A stretch of DNA of 64,000 nt from Pedosphaera sp. (GCA_025359965.1 JANYDC010000157.1:39977-103976); one strand, 5' to 3'. Counted from the first letter of the stretch, positions 35,225 through 44,737 are shown. Made by a program: numbers and translations. Notes: a model not told the origin generated them from the letters alone.

Positions 35225-37381
35225 ATGGTCGCCAAAACCAAATCAGCGCCGACAACTGAATCATTCCCCTATTCCAACCGCGAGTTGAGCTGGCTGGAGT
35301 TCAATCAGCGGGTGCTTGATCAGGCCTTGGACTCCAGCACGCCGCTTTTGGAGCGCGTCAAATTTTTCTGTATCACCAACTCCAATCTTGATGAGTTTTT
35401 TGAGGTCCGTGTGGCCGGGGTGCAGCAGCAGATCGAGAGTGACGTGGTGGAGAGGGGCTTGGATGGCATGACGGCCAGTGAGTCGATGCGCACTATTACA
35501 CGCCGTGTCCGCCGCATGGTCGAGGACACTTATCGTTGCTGGCGCGATGAGCTTTATCCCCAGCTGGCCGAGAAGGGAATCCGCTTCATCGATCTGAAAA
35601 AGTGCAGCCCCACTGACCGGGCCTGGCTCGGTGAATATTATCTCAAACAAGTTCGCCCCGTTCTTACCCCTTTGGCTTTGGATCCGTCCCATCCGTTTCC
35701 GCAACTTTCCAATAAATCGCTCAACCTGATTGTTCAGGTTGAAGCGGAAAAGAACGGCGAATTGGGCCAGCATCTCGCCGTAGTCCAAGTCCCTCGCGTA
35801 TTGCCTCGTCTTGTCCGGTTGCCGCGTCCTGACGGGGGGCTTGATTTCGCCTTTCTGGGGATGTTGATCGGCCACCATTTGAAGGACCTTTTTCCCGGCA
35901 CAAAAATTCTCGACCACTGGATGTTTCGAGTGACGCGCAACAGCGAGCTTTATATCGATGAGGAGGAAGTCAGCAATGTGTTGCAGGCGGTGGAGGAAGA
36001 ACTCCACAACCGCCGCAAGGGCGACGCAGTGCGTCTGGAAATTGAAAAAGATGCCCCGCCTGCCATCCGCGAGCGCCTGCTCAGCCAGTTGCATTTGACC
36101 GAGGATGACTTGTACGTCATTGATGGCCCGCTCAATCCCACACGGTTGATGACCATCTATGAGGGGGATCACTCGCCTGAATTGCGCGATGCGCCTTTTG
36201 TTGCCACCACGGCTCCCGCGCTGCGAGGTGTGACTGATTTGTTTGCCGCCATCCGCGAGCGTGATTTTTTGTTGCACCACCCCTACGAGAGTTTTTCAAC
36301 TGTGGTGGAATTTTTGGAGAAGGCAGCGGAGGATCCCCGGGTGCTGGCCATCAAACAGACGCTCTATCGCACTGGGGGCGATCCCCGCATTGTCGGCGCA
36401 TTGATGAAGGCTGTTAGGAACGGCAAACAGGTCACTGTGGTGGTCGAACTTCGCGCCCGTTTTGACGAGGCCAACAATATTCTATGGTCGCAACGCCTCG
36501 AGGACGCCGGGGTTCATGTGGTGTACGGGTTGGTGGGCTATAAAATCCATGCCAAAATGACTTTGGTGGTGAGGCGCGATGACGATGGAATTCGCCGCTA
36601 CCTGCACCTCGGCACGGGCAACTACAACCCAAGCACAGCGCGTCTTTACACCGATCTCAGCCTGTTCACTTCACGTCCGGAATTCGGTGAGGATGCCACC
36701 AACCTTTTCAACCTGCTTACCGGAATATGCCAGTTCCAGGACACGCGCAAATTGGTGGTTGCGCCTTTCCAGTTGCACGACCGCATCGTGGACCTGATCG
36801 ACCGTGAAACAACCAATGCCACCCGGGGATTGCCGAGCCGCATTATTGCGAAGATGAACTCATTGGTTGACCCCGAGGTGATCGAGGCCATGTACCGGGC
36901 ATCCACGGCGGGGGTGGAAATTGATCTGATTATACGCGGGGTCTGCTGTTTGAAACCCGGGATCAAAGGAATTAGTGAACGCATCCGTGTCCGGAGCATC
37001 ATTGACAGGTATCTGGAGCACAGCCGTATTTTCTATTTTGAGAACGCTTGCCAGCCGCAAGTCTTCATCGGCAGCGCCGACTGGATGCCCCGTAATTTTT
37101 TCAAACGCATCGAGGTTGTTTTCCCGATTGATGACGGCATTCTACGAGCTCGCATCATTGATGAAATCCTTGCCCTGCCGCTGCTCGACAATGTGAAGGC
37201 CCGGCTGCTTAAAGCGGACGGCACCTATCAGTTCCCCAAAATTGAAGGGGACGCAAAACCGGTGCGCAGTCAGCAGCAGTTTATCGAGCTGGCATTGAAG
37301 GCCGGTCGACGGGGGCCGCGAACACGGGCCAAGGCAAACCAGCGGCCATCTGTGGAAATACGCACCAAACCTGTGGCTTAG
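35225..37381 (+). CDS. ppk1: Polyphosphate kinase 1
   Basis: PPK1 makes inorganic polyphosphate from ATP reversibly at the membrane. The 718-residue length fits. Landmarks: SNLDEFFEVRVAGVQQQ in the N domain, PFPQLSNKSLNL, FLLHHPYESFSTVVEFL and IKQTLYRT in the head, the catalytic phospho-His in GYKIHAKMTLVVRR (H442), HLGTGNYNPSTARLYTD, and the second phosphate-binding segment IFYFENACQPQVFIGSADWM. All catalytic segments are intact. A C-terminal Arg/Lys-rich tail is present. It stands alone, convergent with the XerC gene. The long antisense frame across its first half (35261-36280) is a shadow. Confidence 0.97.
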   Translation: MVAKTKSAPTTESFPYSNRELSWLEFNQRVLDQALDSSTPLLERVKFFCITNSNLDEFFEVRVAGVQQQIESDVVERGLDGMTASESMRTITRRVRRMVEDTYRCWRDELYPQLAEKGIRFIDLKKCSPTDRAWLGEYYLKQVRPVLTPLALDPSHPFPQLSNKSLNLIVQVEAEKNGELGQHLAVVQVPRVLPRLVRLPRPDGGLDFAFLGMLIGHHLKDLFPGTKILDHWMFRVTRNSELYIDEEEVSNVLQAVEEELHNRRKGDAVRLEIEKDAPPAIRERLLSQLHLTEDDLYVIDGPLNPTRLMTIYEGDHSPELRDAPFVATTAPALRGVTDLFAAIRERDFLLHHPYESFSTVVEFLEKAAEDPRVLAIKQTLYRTGGDPRIVGALMKAVRNGKQVTVVVELRARFDEANNILWSQRLEDAGVHVVYGLVGYKIHAKMTLVVRRDDDGIRRYLHLGTGNYNPSTARLYTDLSLFTSRPEFGEDATNLFNLLTGICQFQDTRKLVVAPFQLHDRIVDLIDRETTNATRGLPSRIIAKMNSLVDPEVIEAMYRASTAGVEIDLIIRGVCCLKPGIKGISERIRVRSIIDRYLEHSRIFYFENACQPQVFIGSADWMPRNFFKRIEVVFPIDDGILRARIIDEILALPLLDNVKARLLKADGTYQFPKIEGDAKPVRSQQQFIELALKAGRRGPRTRAKANQRPSVEIRTKPVA

Positions 37382-37401
37382 CCTTCCCCGGCTGCACGAA
37401 A

Positions 37402-38334
37402 TCAGGCGCGCGGATGGGAATCGTTGTAGGCCTTGCGCAACCGTTCGGTCGTGACATGAGTGTAGACCTGGGTGGTCACCAGATGTGCGTGACCCAGGAG
37501 TTCCTGAACGCTTCGAAGATCGGCTCCGGCATCGAGTAGATGGGTTGCGTAGCTGTGGCGGATTTTGTGCGGGGTCAGTCCGGCGTCCAGCCCGGCTCTT
37601 CTTAGATAAGTTTTCAGGTGTAATTGCACCACCCGGGCTGAGATGGCCTTTGAACCTGCGGCATCCGAGCTGAAAACGGGGGAGGCATCTTTTTGGAGTG
37701 TGGATGCATTTTGCCAATAATGTTTGATGGCCTCCAGCGCGGTGGCGCCGACCGGGGTGAGCCGTTCCTTCCGGCCTTTTCCACGCACACGCAGTAATTG
37801 ATCGCCCCAATTAATGTCCTCGCGTCTTAGCCCGCAGACTTCTGAAACGCGCAGTCCGCTTGAGTAGACTGTTTCCAGCAGTGCGGCATCGCGGAGAAAA
37901 AAGGTCTGTTTCAGTTTGGGTGATCTTTTGCGTTTCGACTCCCATTCCGCCATTGGGGCTTCAAGCAGAGTTCTCATTTGCTCCACTGTTAGAAACTGAG
38001 GCAGGCGTCGCCCCGCCTTGGGAAGGGTGATGTTTTTTATGGGGGTTGCCTCCAAATATCCCCGGCGCACCAGGAATTTGTAAAAGGAACGCAGCGCGGA
38101 AAAGCGAAGGAGAATTGCGGAACGGCTCAGCGTGCGCCGACTGAGAAATCGCAGGTAGGCTCTAAAATCCTCGCGTCCCAGCTCGGTCCACTTCGGCAGG
38201 CCGCCTCGTTCCTTTTCGTGCCATCCTGTGAAATCACGCAGCGTTTGCTCGTAATTTCTGATGGTGTACACCGATCCACCCCGTTCGGTCCGGAAGTGGT
38301 TCAGGAAGTCTTGCACCCATTCGGTGTCAGCCAT
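37402..38334 (-). CDS. xerC: Tyrosine recombinase XerC
   Basis: A site-specific recombinase that, with XerD, resolves chromosome dimers at dif. From the ATG at 38334 the protein has 310 residues. The SAM-like N-terminal domain (YTIRNYEQTLRDFTGWHEK) is followed by the catalytic domain with all conserved residues: R162 (SGLRVSEV), K186 (GKGRKERL), H256/R259 (HKIRHSYATH), H282 (LLGHAHL) and nucleophile Y291 (TTQVYTHV). A longer frame to 38481 would add 49 residues of low complexity overlapping the topoisomerase gene and is disfavoured. The gene follows the topoisomerase gene by 13 bases, so the two are co-transcribed; topA-xerC neighbourhoods are known in other phyla. XerC rather than XerD is inferred from this context. 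Confidence 0.9.
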   Translation of the reverse strand: MADTEWVQDFLNHFRTERGGSVYTIRNYEQTLRDFTGWHEKERGGLPKWTELGREDFRAYLRFLSRRTLSRSAILLRFSALRSFYKFLVRRGYLEATPIKNITLPKAGRRLPQFLTVEQMRTLLEAPMAEWESKRKRSPKLKQTFFLRDAALLETVYSSGLRVSEVCGLRREDINWGDQLLRVRGKGRKERLTPVGATALEAIKHYWQNASTLQKDASPVFSSDAAGSKAISARVVQLHLKTYLRRAGLDAGLTPHKIRHSYATHLLDAGADLRSVQELLGHAHLVTTQVYTHVTTERLRKAYNDSHPRA

Positions 38335-38347
38335 TTGTCTTGCAGGC

Positions 38348-40906
38348 TCAGCCTTCGCCCTCAGCCGGTGCTGCTTCCGGGCCGGAGTTTGATTTTGAGT
38401 TCGATTTGGTGGCGCGGCGGGCTCCCGGCGCCTTGGCTCCTTTTGGAGCGCGCGGCGCAAATTCAAACCCCACTTTTCCATCCTCTTTCAGAATCAGGAA
38501 AGCCGAGAATGGCCGATTCTTTTTGGAGATGAACTTGTCCAGCAAATCGGTCTTCCCGGTGGCAAGCAGCTTGGTGACCTGGGCGGGTTCAATGGTTTTC
38601 TGAAGGATGATTTTTCCTGTGCGGAAATCGCAGGTGCGCGCCGCTCCGACGGCCTTCTCACAGATGTAGGACATCCCGTTTTCAAATACGCGGCTCTTGC
38701 ATTTTGGGCATGTGCCCAAGGCTTCGCGGCCGGTAAAATCAACTTCCGCAGCCTGCCCGTCAGCGCCTGCCGCACCCTGCCCGAAATCAAATTCCACCTT
38801 GTTTTCCGGGGTAAGCCTGAGGAGCGCTGCAAATGGGCGGCCCATTTTACTTTTGAATCCCTGAAGCGGCCCCACTTTTTTTTGTGTGAGTAACTCCTCC
38901 ATTTCTGAAGGTTCGATTTGCCGGCTGGCAATGATTTTCCAATTGGAGAAATCGCAGGCCGAGCACTGGTACTTTTTGTAGGTTTCCTTGATGACGCCGC
39001 CGCATTTGGGGCAGGGGGACGTGAGGACGCTGAAATCGCCCGGCACGGTGTCGCTCTCGTACTGCTTGGTCTTGCCGACAATCGTCTGCGTCATGGCGGC
39101 AATTTGCTCCATGAACTCGGGGCGTCCCAGCTCGCCGCGTTCCATCTGCTTCAGCTTGAATTCCCAGTTGCCGGTCAGCTCGGGTGAGCAAAGCTCGGGA
39201 ATTCCCAAACCGCGCAGCAACGTAATGAGTGACATTCCCTTTGCTGTGGCGGAAAGCTCCCGCCCTTGGCGCGAGATATATTGCTCCAACAACAAACCTT
39301 CGATAATGGCGGCCCGCGTGGCTGGAGTGCCGAGACCTTTGGCGCTCATGGCCTCGCGCAATTCCTCATCATCCACCAATTTGCCCGCACCCTCCATCGC
39401 GGAGAGCAGGGTCGCTTCTGAAAAACGCGCCGGCGGCTTGGTCTGAAGTCCCAATAGTTCAATCTCTTTGGTCGGCACCTTTTCGCCCTGGGTCACCTTG
39501 GGCAGGCTTGGCGTTGAATCGTCATCCTGCAAATCACGTCCGTAAACCGCCATCCAGCCGGGATTGATCATCACTTTGCCCTCGGTTTTGAAGGGCTCTT
39601 CCTGAACCCGGGTGATACGGGTGGTGACTTGAAACTCGGCGGGCGGAAAAAATACGGCCAAGAAACGCTTTGTGACGAATTCGTACATCTTCAGCTCGTC
39701 GCCCTCCAAATTCTTGGGCGCGAGTTGCGTGGGGATGATGGCGAAATGGTCCGAAACTTTGGCGTTATTGAAGATGCGCTTGTTGGGCCGCACCCAGCCT
39801 TCCTTCAAAATGGTCTGGGCAAAAGGTGCGAACTGAGTTTCGCGGAGCATACCCATCGTCTGGCGCACGGTATCGACGTAATCCTCAGGAAGTGCGCGTG
39901 AATCGGTACGTGGATAAGTCAGCACTTTGTGGCGTTCGTAAAGAGCCTGGGCGATTTGCAGGGTGCGCCGGGCTGGATAGCCGAAACGTGAGTTGGCTTC
40001 GCGTTGAAGGCTGGTCAGATCAAACAGCAGTGGGGATGCCTGAGTGGTCGGTTTGCTCTCTTCGGTTACGACGCCAATTTTCCCAAGGCATTTGTTGCGG
40101 ATGGCCGCGGCGGTCTGCTGGGTCCAGATGCGTTCGGGCTTAAGTTGGTCGTCAGCCTCCTTGGCTGTCTTGTCGCGGGTGAATTTTTCATCAAACCACC
40201 GCCCGGCGTAGTCGCCGCCCGTGGCTCCGAAGGTGGCGTGCAGCTCCCAATAATCGCGTGAGACAAATTTTTTGATCCTCTCCTCGCGTTCGGCAATAAT
40301 GGCCAGCGTGGGGGTTTGCACCCGCCCGACAGTGGTGAGTTGGAAACCGCCGCTCTTGGAGTTGAACGCCGTCATGGCGCGGGTTCCGTTGATTCCCACC
40401 AGCCAATCAGCCTCACTTCGGCATGTCGCGGCGTCTGCAAGCGGCCGCATCGAGCGGTCATCCCGCAAATGGGTGAAACCATCCTTGATGGCCGTCGGGG
40501 TCATGGATTGCAGCCAGAGACGCTGGATGGGCTTATCCGATTTGGCGTGCTGTACTATATTGCGGAAGATCAATTCCCCCTCGCGGCCGGCGTCGCAAGC
40601 GTTGATCAGGGCGTCCACATCCTTCCGCTTGATCAGTTTGGTGAGCAGTTTAAGGCGCTCCTCATTTTTTTCGATGGGCCGCAGCGCGAAATAAGGGGGG
40701 ATGACCGGCAGATGCGCAAAGGTCCATTTGCCGCGCTTGACCTCGAATTCCTCCGGCGCGGCGATCTCAACGAGATGGCCAACGGCTGAGGAAAGGACGA
40801 AGGCGTCGCTCTCAAAATACTCGTTTTGCTTCGTGAAACCGCCCAGCGCTTTGGCTATATCCGCAGCGACCGACGGTTTTTCAGCTATAATCAGCGTCTT
40901 TCCCAT
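38348..40906 (-). CDS. DNA topoisomerase, type IA (topoisomerase III-like) with C-terminal zinc/Crpt repeats
   Basis: An 852-residue type IA topoisomerase. Toprim domain: LIIAEKPSVAADIAKALGG and DACDAGREGELIFRNI; catalytic Tyr Y331 in TYPRTDSRALPEDY; C-terminal core ATRAAIIEGLLLEQYISRQG. The spacing and toprim sequence are of the TopB/TopIII group. After the core come two zinc ribbons (CPKCGG/CSAC; CPKCKS with later Cys) each followed by a Toprim_Crpt-type repeat (GRPFAALLRLTPENKVEFDF and NRPFSAFLILKEDGKVGFEF), then a Lys/Ala/Ser-rich tail. ATG at 40906 is right: the frame opens 87 codons earlier with unrelated residues. It could serve as the main relaxing enzyme or for decatenation; no TopA is in the window to compare. 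Confidence 0.9.
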   Translation of the reverse strand: MGKTLIIAEKPSVAADIAKALGGFTKQNEYFESDAFVLSSAVGHLVEIAAPEEFEVKRGKWTFAHLPVIPPYFALRPIEKNEERLKLLTKLIKRKDVDALINACDAGREGELIFRNIVQHAKSDKPIQRLWLQSMTPTAIKDGFTHLRDDRSMRPLADAATCRSEADWLVGINGTRAMTAFNSKSGGFQLTTVGRVQTPTLAIIAEREERIKKFVSRDYWELHATFGATGGDYAGRWFDEKFTRDKTAKEADDQLKPERIWTQQTAAAIRNKCLGKIGVVTEESKPTTQASPLLFDLTSLQREANSRFGYPARRTLQIAQALYERHKVLTYPRTDSRALPEDYVDTVRQTMGMLRETQFAPFAQTILKEGWVRPNKRIFNNAKVSDHFAIIPTQLAPKNLEGDELKMYEFVTKRFLAVFFPPAEFQVTTRITRVQEEPFKTEGKVMINPGWMAVYGRDLQDDDSTPSLPKVTQGEKVPTKEIELLGLQTKPPARFSEATLLSAMEGAGKLVDDEELREAMSAKGLGTPATRAAIIEGLLLEQYISRQGRELSATAKGMSLITLLRGLGIPELCSPELTGNWEFKLKQMERGELGRPEFMEQIAAMTQTIVGKTKQYESDTVPGDFSVLTSPCPKCGGVIKETYKKYQCSACDFSNWKIIASRQIEPSEMEELLTQKKVGPLQGFKSKMGRPFAALLRLTPENKVEFDFGQGAAGADGQAAEVDFTGREALGTCPKCKSRVFENGMSYICEKAVGAARTCDFRTGKIILQKTIEPAQVTKLLATGKTDLLDKFISKKNRPFSAFLILKEDGKVGFEFAPRAPKGAKAPGARRATKSNSKSNSGPEAAPAEGEG

Positions 40907-41184
40907 GAGACAAATTGGACGTTGGCTAAACGGATACCCTGCAAAGGTGGCCGCCGCAAGTTGGCGTGAGTGTTGGGGTAAGCGGCAGGGGAAGTCAAAG
41001 GCGAATGAATATCGGCAGTAGGCCTGCTCCAGTAGAGAGTCGCTCCCTGCGGATGGGTTGTGAGTGGTTTTCACGCAAAATGCGTGAGAATTCACGCGCT
41101 CAATTCCGCTCCGTGTCAAAAAGCCGCGTAACTCGTTGATTTTTATCTTGGCACCCGCACTGCTCAAAATTTATTGAAACAACG

Positions 41185-41212
41185 TTGACACTCGGGGTCG
41201 AGTGCCTACACT
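41185..41212 (+). promoter_or_regulatory. Strong sigma-70 type promoter with a small palindrome in the spacer
   Basis: TTGACA at 41185-41190, a 16-base spacer and TACACT at 41207-41212, near consensus at both boxes. The ATG of the pseudopilin is at 41246, so the leader is about 25-30 bases. The spacer contains an inverted repeat ACTCG-GGGT-CGAGT (41190-41203), which could be an operator. Confidence 0.75.
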
Positions 41213-41245
41213 GACTGAACCGTAACCCAAATATCCGAACAAATT

Positions 41246-41980
41246 ATGAACAGAATTCTGCGCAAACAGAAAACCGGAGCCTTCACACTCATCGAACTGC
41301 TGGTTGTGATCGCGATCATCGCCATTCTCGCCGGCATGCTTCTCCCCGCCTTGGCCAAAGCTAAAGCCAAAGCACAACGTATCAAATGCGTTAACAACCT
41401 CAAACAGATCGGTCTTGCCTTCCGTCTGTTCTCGACTGACAACGGCGACCGTTTCCCTACAGAGCTCAGTGCTTTGGAAGGTGGATCCTCGGAAGCAGCC
41501 TCAACCAAGGGCTCCAACTTCTACACCTTCATGGTGCTGTCGAATGAGTTGAGCACACCGAAAGTCATTCTCTGCCCTTCGGATTCAGGCCACACTGAAG
41601 CTTCCATCTGGAGGAAAGACACCAGCCGCGGTGCCAACGTTTCGGTTGAAGAATTGCGCGACAAAGCCCACAGCTACGCCATCGGCCTCAACGGTTCTGA
41701 AACCTTCCCCCAGTCCATGATTTCATCGGACCGTAACTTCACTAACACAATCCGCACCAGCACATCCTTGAATACTGCGGCCCTTGTTGACTTGGGTGCT
41801 GACAAAAACAAGACTGTGATCGACAAAGGTGGATGGGACGACAAATCCATGCACCAGAGCCAGGGCAACATGGTTATGGGTGACGGTTCCGTGCAACAGA
41901 TGAGCGCATCCCGCCTTCAGGAAGCTCTCCGCAACAGCGGCACTGTTTCCAACTCGTTCAACGTTCCTGCTGGTTTTTAA
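41246..41980 (+). CDS. H-X9-DG-type pseudopilin, strongly signalled gene
   Basis: A 244-residue pseudopilin. Leader KQKTG then [20 protein letters not shown], prepilin-peptidase site before Phe and Glu5 of the mature chain; helix continues [21 protein letters not shown]-terminal H-X9-DG motif [12 protein letters not shown]. It shares the same leader, almost residue for residue, with the gene at 19426, but the rest differs. It has a consensus promoter (41185) and a perfect ten-base-pair terminator with T-tail (42004), so it is a monocistronic, probably abundant product. The relevance of so strong an expression signal for one pseudopilin among many is unclear; the gene may be the major one of its organism. 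Confidence 0.92.
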   Translation: MNRILRKQKTGAFTLIELLVVIAIIAILAGMLLPALAKAKAKAQRIKCVNNLKQIGLAFRLFSTDNGDRFPTELSALEGGSSEAASTKGSNFYTFMVLSNELSTPKVILCPSDSGHTEASIWRKDTSRGANVSVEELRDKAHSYAIGLNGSETFPQSMISSDRNFTNTIRTSTSLNTAALVDLGADKNKTVIDKGGWDDKSMHQSQGNMVMGDGSVQQMSASRLQEALRNSGTVSNSFNVPAGF

Positions 41981-42003
41981 GTTTTAACTGACTTAAATTT
42001 CAC

Positions 42004-42030
42004 AACGCCCGGGTTCGCCCGGGCGTTTTT
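42004..42030 (+). terminator. Rho-independent terminator of the pseudopilin gene
   Basis: A perfect ten-base stem AACGCCCGGG / CCCGGGCGTT around a TTCG tetraloop, followed by T residues, 24 bases past the stop. The TTCG loop is especially stable. Confidence 0.93.
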
Positions 42031-42057
42031 GCGTTTAGGCTAAGGATTGCTAAAGTT

Positions 42058-42960
42058 TTAACGGCGGGCAGTGCCCATTGCATCCCCGACTTTTGCATAA
42101 AGCTCCCTTTGCTGAGCACTTTCCCTGGTCAGATCCTTCGCCAGTGTGATCGTCCCAGGCTCAAAGAGGGTGAGGGTGGATGAACCTCCAAACAGAAAAT
42201 ATCCTTTTTCTGAACCTTTTGGCATTGTCTGGCCGGGTTGATAGGTCTGGCGAATAGTTCCGACGCAAGTGGCTCCGATCTCCAGCATTAGCACTTTGCC
42301 AAAGTGCTCGCTCTCGATTTCGCAGAGCATTCGTTTGTTGGTTGCCAAAAAATTGATGTTACGCCTTAGGGCAATCGGATTCACCGAGAACAGGGGACCG
42401 GGTAACATACGCGCCTCTCCCGGAAGCCCGGCGACAGGGAAATGAAAGCGATGGTAATCCACCGGGCACAGGCGTGAGAGCACGAGTGAGCCTTTTCGGT
42501 ATCTATCGGCGAGTCGGCGGTCCTGCAAGAGTTGATCAATGTCCAAACACTGACCTTTAACGAAAAACCCCTTGGCATCTTCGAAGTTCTCGAAGCCCAG
42601 ATGTCGTCCGTCTGCCGGAAACACCGCTACGTTCTCATCCTTTACAATGGGTCGTGCCGTCGGTTTTAGCCTTCTCGCAAAGAAAGCGTTGAAATTCAAC
42701 ATTGATTGCACGGGATCAGCCATTTCCGCGCAATCAATCCCGTACTTCTGAATAAACGGCAGAATCTTTGCCCGGCTGGCAGGACGATTCATTCTCCAGC
42801 CATACCAGCGCGAAAAAATCGCCCGTTTTGCCAGTGCATGCAGCATGAGACGGCCTAAAGGATGGTGATAGGTCCAAGCCACCCAATCCAAGCCGTAAAC
42901 GTCCTCCACTTCAACAGTCCCGGTATAGCGGTTGAAAAATTGAATGGGCTCGATTTTCAC
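42058..42960 (-). CDS. psd: Phosphatidylserine decarboxylase proenzyme
   Basis: Psd converts phosphatidylserine to phosphatidylethanolamine at the inner membrane. The 300-residue proenzyme has the self-cleavage site G259-S260-S261 in YFLFGGSSTLTLF, where the Ser becomes the pyruvoyl group; VDYHRFHFPVAG and FSVNPIALRRNINFLATNKR are the other family blocks. The start is a GTG at 42960 with AAGGAGA five bases upstream, a strong ribosome site for this genome. The upstream gene (YaeQ-like) is 26 bases away on the same strand, so psd is the last gene of a three-gene run. Length and motifs match the large-proenzyme group seen in Bacteroidetes, Chlamydiae and Verrucomicrobia. Confidence 0.95.
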   Translation of the reverse strand: MKIEPIQFFNRYTGTVEVEDVYGLDWVAWTYHHPLGRLMLHALAKRAIFSRWYGWRMNRPASRAKILPFIQKYGIDCAEMADPVQSMLNFNAFFARRLKPTARPIVKDENVAVFPADGRHLGFENFEDAKGFFVKGQCLDIDQLLQDRRLADRYRKGSLVLSRLCPVDYHRFHFPVAGLPGEARMLPGPLFSVNPIALRRNINFLATNKRMLCEIESEHFGKVLMLEIGATCVGTIRQTYQPGQTMPKGSEKGYFLFGGSSTLTLFEPGTITLAKDLTRESAQQRELYAKVGDAMGTARR

Positions 42961-42986
42961 GGAATCTCCTTGGATTGGATCCTCAT

Positions 42987-43538
42987 TTAGAATTGATAGT
43001 GCTTTAATCCGAGCTCAAACCAAAGTCCGTTGAAGTCAAATTCCAGCATTGAGGTCTCATCGATGTCACCCCGGACCCAAAGCACCTCGTTTCGGTTTTT
43101 GATCAGCCCGCAGAGTTCCTCAAACCCCTCCGAGTCGAAACCGATCAGCTGATAACGGTCCCGGCGCAGATCCTCCTTGCTCATCGCATTCATGAGATCA
43201 AGCACTGCCTGCTCTGATCCTTTCAGTACCCAAATCTCCGCCTCGGGCACTTTGACGGCCAATTTATTGAGTTTATTGACGTTGCACTCCCCGCACTCCA
43301 CCCAAAGGACCGGCCGCATCTCATAGTCAAGTTGCACCAAGTCTGGCTTGAAGGGGATGGCGTCGTTGTGCAGGTTGACTTCCATTTCAAGTCGATTGCG
43401 GGCAAAGATGAGGTATCCGAGCAGTTTTAGAGCGACGTGCGCGATGGTTTCCGTTTCCTGCTGGCCGATGATGATCCGGGGCGGGAGCTGCTTTCTACTA
43501 TCGCCCGAATCGAGGACAAAGGTGTATTTACCGCTCAT
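42987..43538 (-). CDS. YaeQ-like protein (PD-(D/E)XK nuclease fold)
   Basis: A 183-residue cytoplasmic protein. The central segment KPDLVQLDYEMRPVLWVECGE, followed by NKLNKLAVKVPEAEIWVLKG, matches the YaeQ pattern in which PD...(E/D)xG/K positions suggest a restriction-endonuclease-like fold without a fully canonical active site. YaeQ has been linked to haemolysin expression in enterobacteria but its biochemical role is unknown. It starts in the stop codon of the upstream L,D-transpeptidase gene (ATGA overlap at 43535-43538), so it is translationally coupled to it, and is followed by psd. Assignment is based on pattern, not on close identity. Confidence 0.6.
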   Translation of the reverse strand: MSGKYTFVLDSGDSRKQLPPRIIIGQQETETIAHVALKLLGYLIFARNRLEMEVNLHNDAIPFKPDLVQLDYEMRPVLWVECGECNVNKLNKLAVKVPEAEIWVLKGSEQAVLDLMNAMSKEDLRRDRYQLIGFDSEGFEELCGLIKNRNEVLWVRGDIDETSMLEFDFNGLWFELGLKHYQF

Positions 43539-44737
43539 GGGTCAACGTAAACCGGCATTCCCACCCACACTAATTGGATGAGGTATTCCGCGTTCCAGTT
43601 GGCCAGGCGAAAGCACCCGTGTGATTCGGTGCGGCCCACCTGCTCCGGTCGGGGTGTGCCATGAATGCCATAGCCTGGCTTGTCCAAGCCGATCCATGCG
43701 GTGCCGACCGGATTGTTTGGGCCGGGTGGTATCACCAATTTGCGTCCAATGGTTTTAGCCTCCTCGGATTCAGGGTAAATGTCAGGATCAAAAACATAAT
43801 TCGGGTTGGCAGCCAATTTAGCCACTGTGAGGCGTCCGACAGGGCGCTTCTCCACTTTTCGCGCAATGCTGCATGGAAAGTGTGCCAGCAAATTGCTCTT
43901 TGCGCCAAAGGCTTCCAAAGTTTTTGAAGCCAAATGGATGTGCACCGAAGCCGCCTTCTCATGCGGAACGGCTCGAATGGTATTGGGTACTTTAAGCAGG
44001 GTGCCAACGGTCACATTCGTCCAGAAGACCCCGGGATTGAGTCCTTTGATTAATCCCTGTGATGCGGCAAATCGTTCCGCAACCAATTCCAGAATGGATT
44101 CGTAGTCCAGTGATTCGCGTTCGGATTTTTCAAGCCATCCGTTCGAGGGCAGGCTGAGTCGAGCCACGTCCGACTGGCTTACCACGTATTGTGAGTAGGT
44201 GGACTGCGTCAGATAAAGTCTTTGCAAGGTCGCCTCGTTCAAATCTCCATCCACTGGCAAATGTTCCCGGGCTTGGAACGCTCGAATGCCTGCTCGGCTC
44301 TGAGAACCCATGGACCCATCAACGGGTCCGGTGGAAATCCCCAGCGAAGCCAATGCTATCTGGGCTTCAAGCACTGTTTGAGCGGAGCGAACCACTGGCT
44401 TGTCCATCGGTTTGAGCGGGGCATCGGTCGCCGACAGAATGCGAGGAACGGTTGGATTGGGTGATGGGACATTGCTTGGTATAATCGTTGTCGGGGGCGC
44501 GCTGGTGGGTTTAGGGAAAGTCTCCGGCCTAGGTTCCACTTTGATGGGGAGGGACTTAGGCGTGGGGATCAAATCGGATGGTTTCGCAACGACGGTTGTA
44601 TGGGTCTGCGCTGACTGCCACCAAATCCATATCAACACCCCTGCCGCCCCTAATGCCAGCATGGGCCACAGCCAATTGCCACCACCGCCACGCCGCGAGC
44701 CTTTGCTTCGGGCGTTCAGTTTTAGAAAGGGTTCCAC
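43535..44737 (-). CDS. L,D-transpeptidase (YkuD) with peptidoglycan-binding domain
   Basis: A 400-residue membrane-anchored cell-wall enzyme. N-terminal basic stretch and one helix (WLWPMLALGAAGVLIWIWW), Pro-rich linker, then a PG-binding-1-like domain (VLEAQIALASLGISTGPVDG, SRAGIRAFQAREHLPVDG), a LysM-like region (YESILELVAERFAASQGLIK), and a YkuD catalytic domain with the active site HGTPRPEQVGRTESHGCFRL, where the Cys of SHGCFRL is the nucleophile. It would form 3-3 crosslinks or attach lipoproteins in the periplasm. The start at 44737 is a GTG. It overlaps the YaeQ-like gene by 4 bases. Confidence 0.9.
   Translation of the reverse strand: MEPFLKLNARSKGSRRGGGGNWLWPMLALGAAGVLIWIWWQSAQTHTTVVAKPSDLIPTPKSLPIKVEPRPETFPKPTSAPPTTIIPSNVPSPNPTVPRILSATDAPLKPMDKPVVRSAQTVLEAQIALASLGISTGPVDGSMGSQSRAGIRAFQAREHLPVDGDLNEATLQRLYLTQSTYSQYVVSQSDVARLSLPSNGWLEKSERESLDYESILELVAERFAASQGLIKGLNPGVFWTNVTVGTLLKVPNTIRAVPHEKAASVHIHLASKTLEAFGAKSNLLAHFPCSIARKVEKRPVGRLTVAKLAANPNYVFDPDIYPESEEAKTIGRKLVIPPGPNNPVGTAWIGLDKPGYGIHGTPRPEQVGRTESHGCFRLANWNAEYLIQLVWVGMPVYVDP

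Noticed and set aside
35261..36280. 339-codon open frame opposite ppk1
   Set aside because: The opposite strand is a certain polyphosphate kinase with all catalytic motifs; the antisense translation shows no family pattern.
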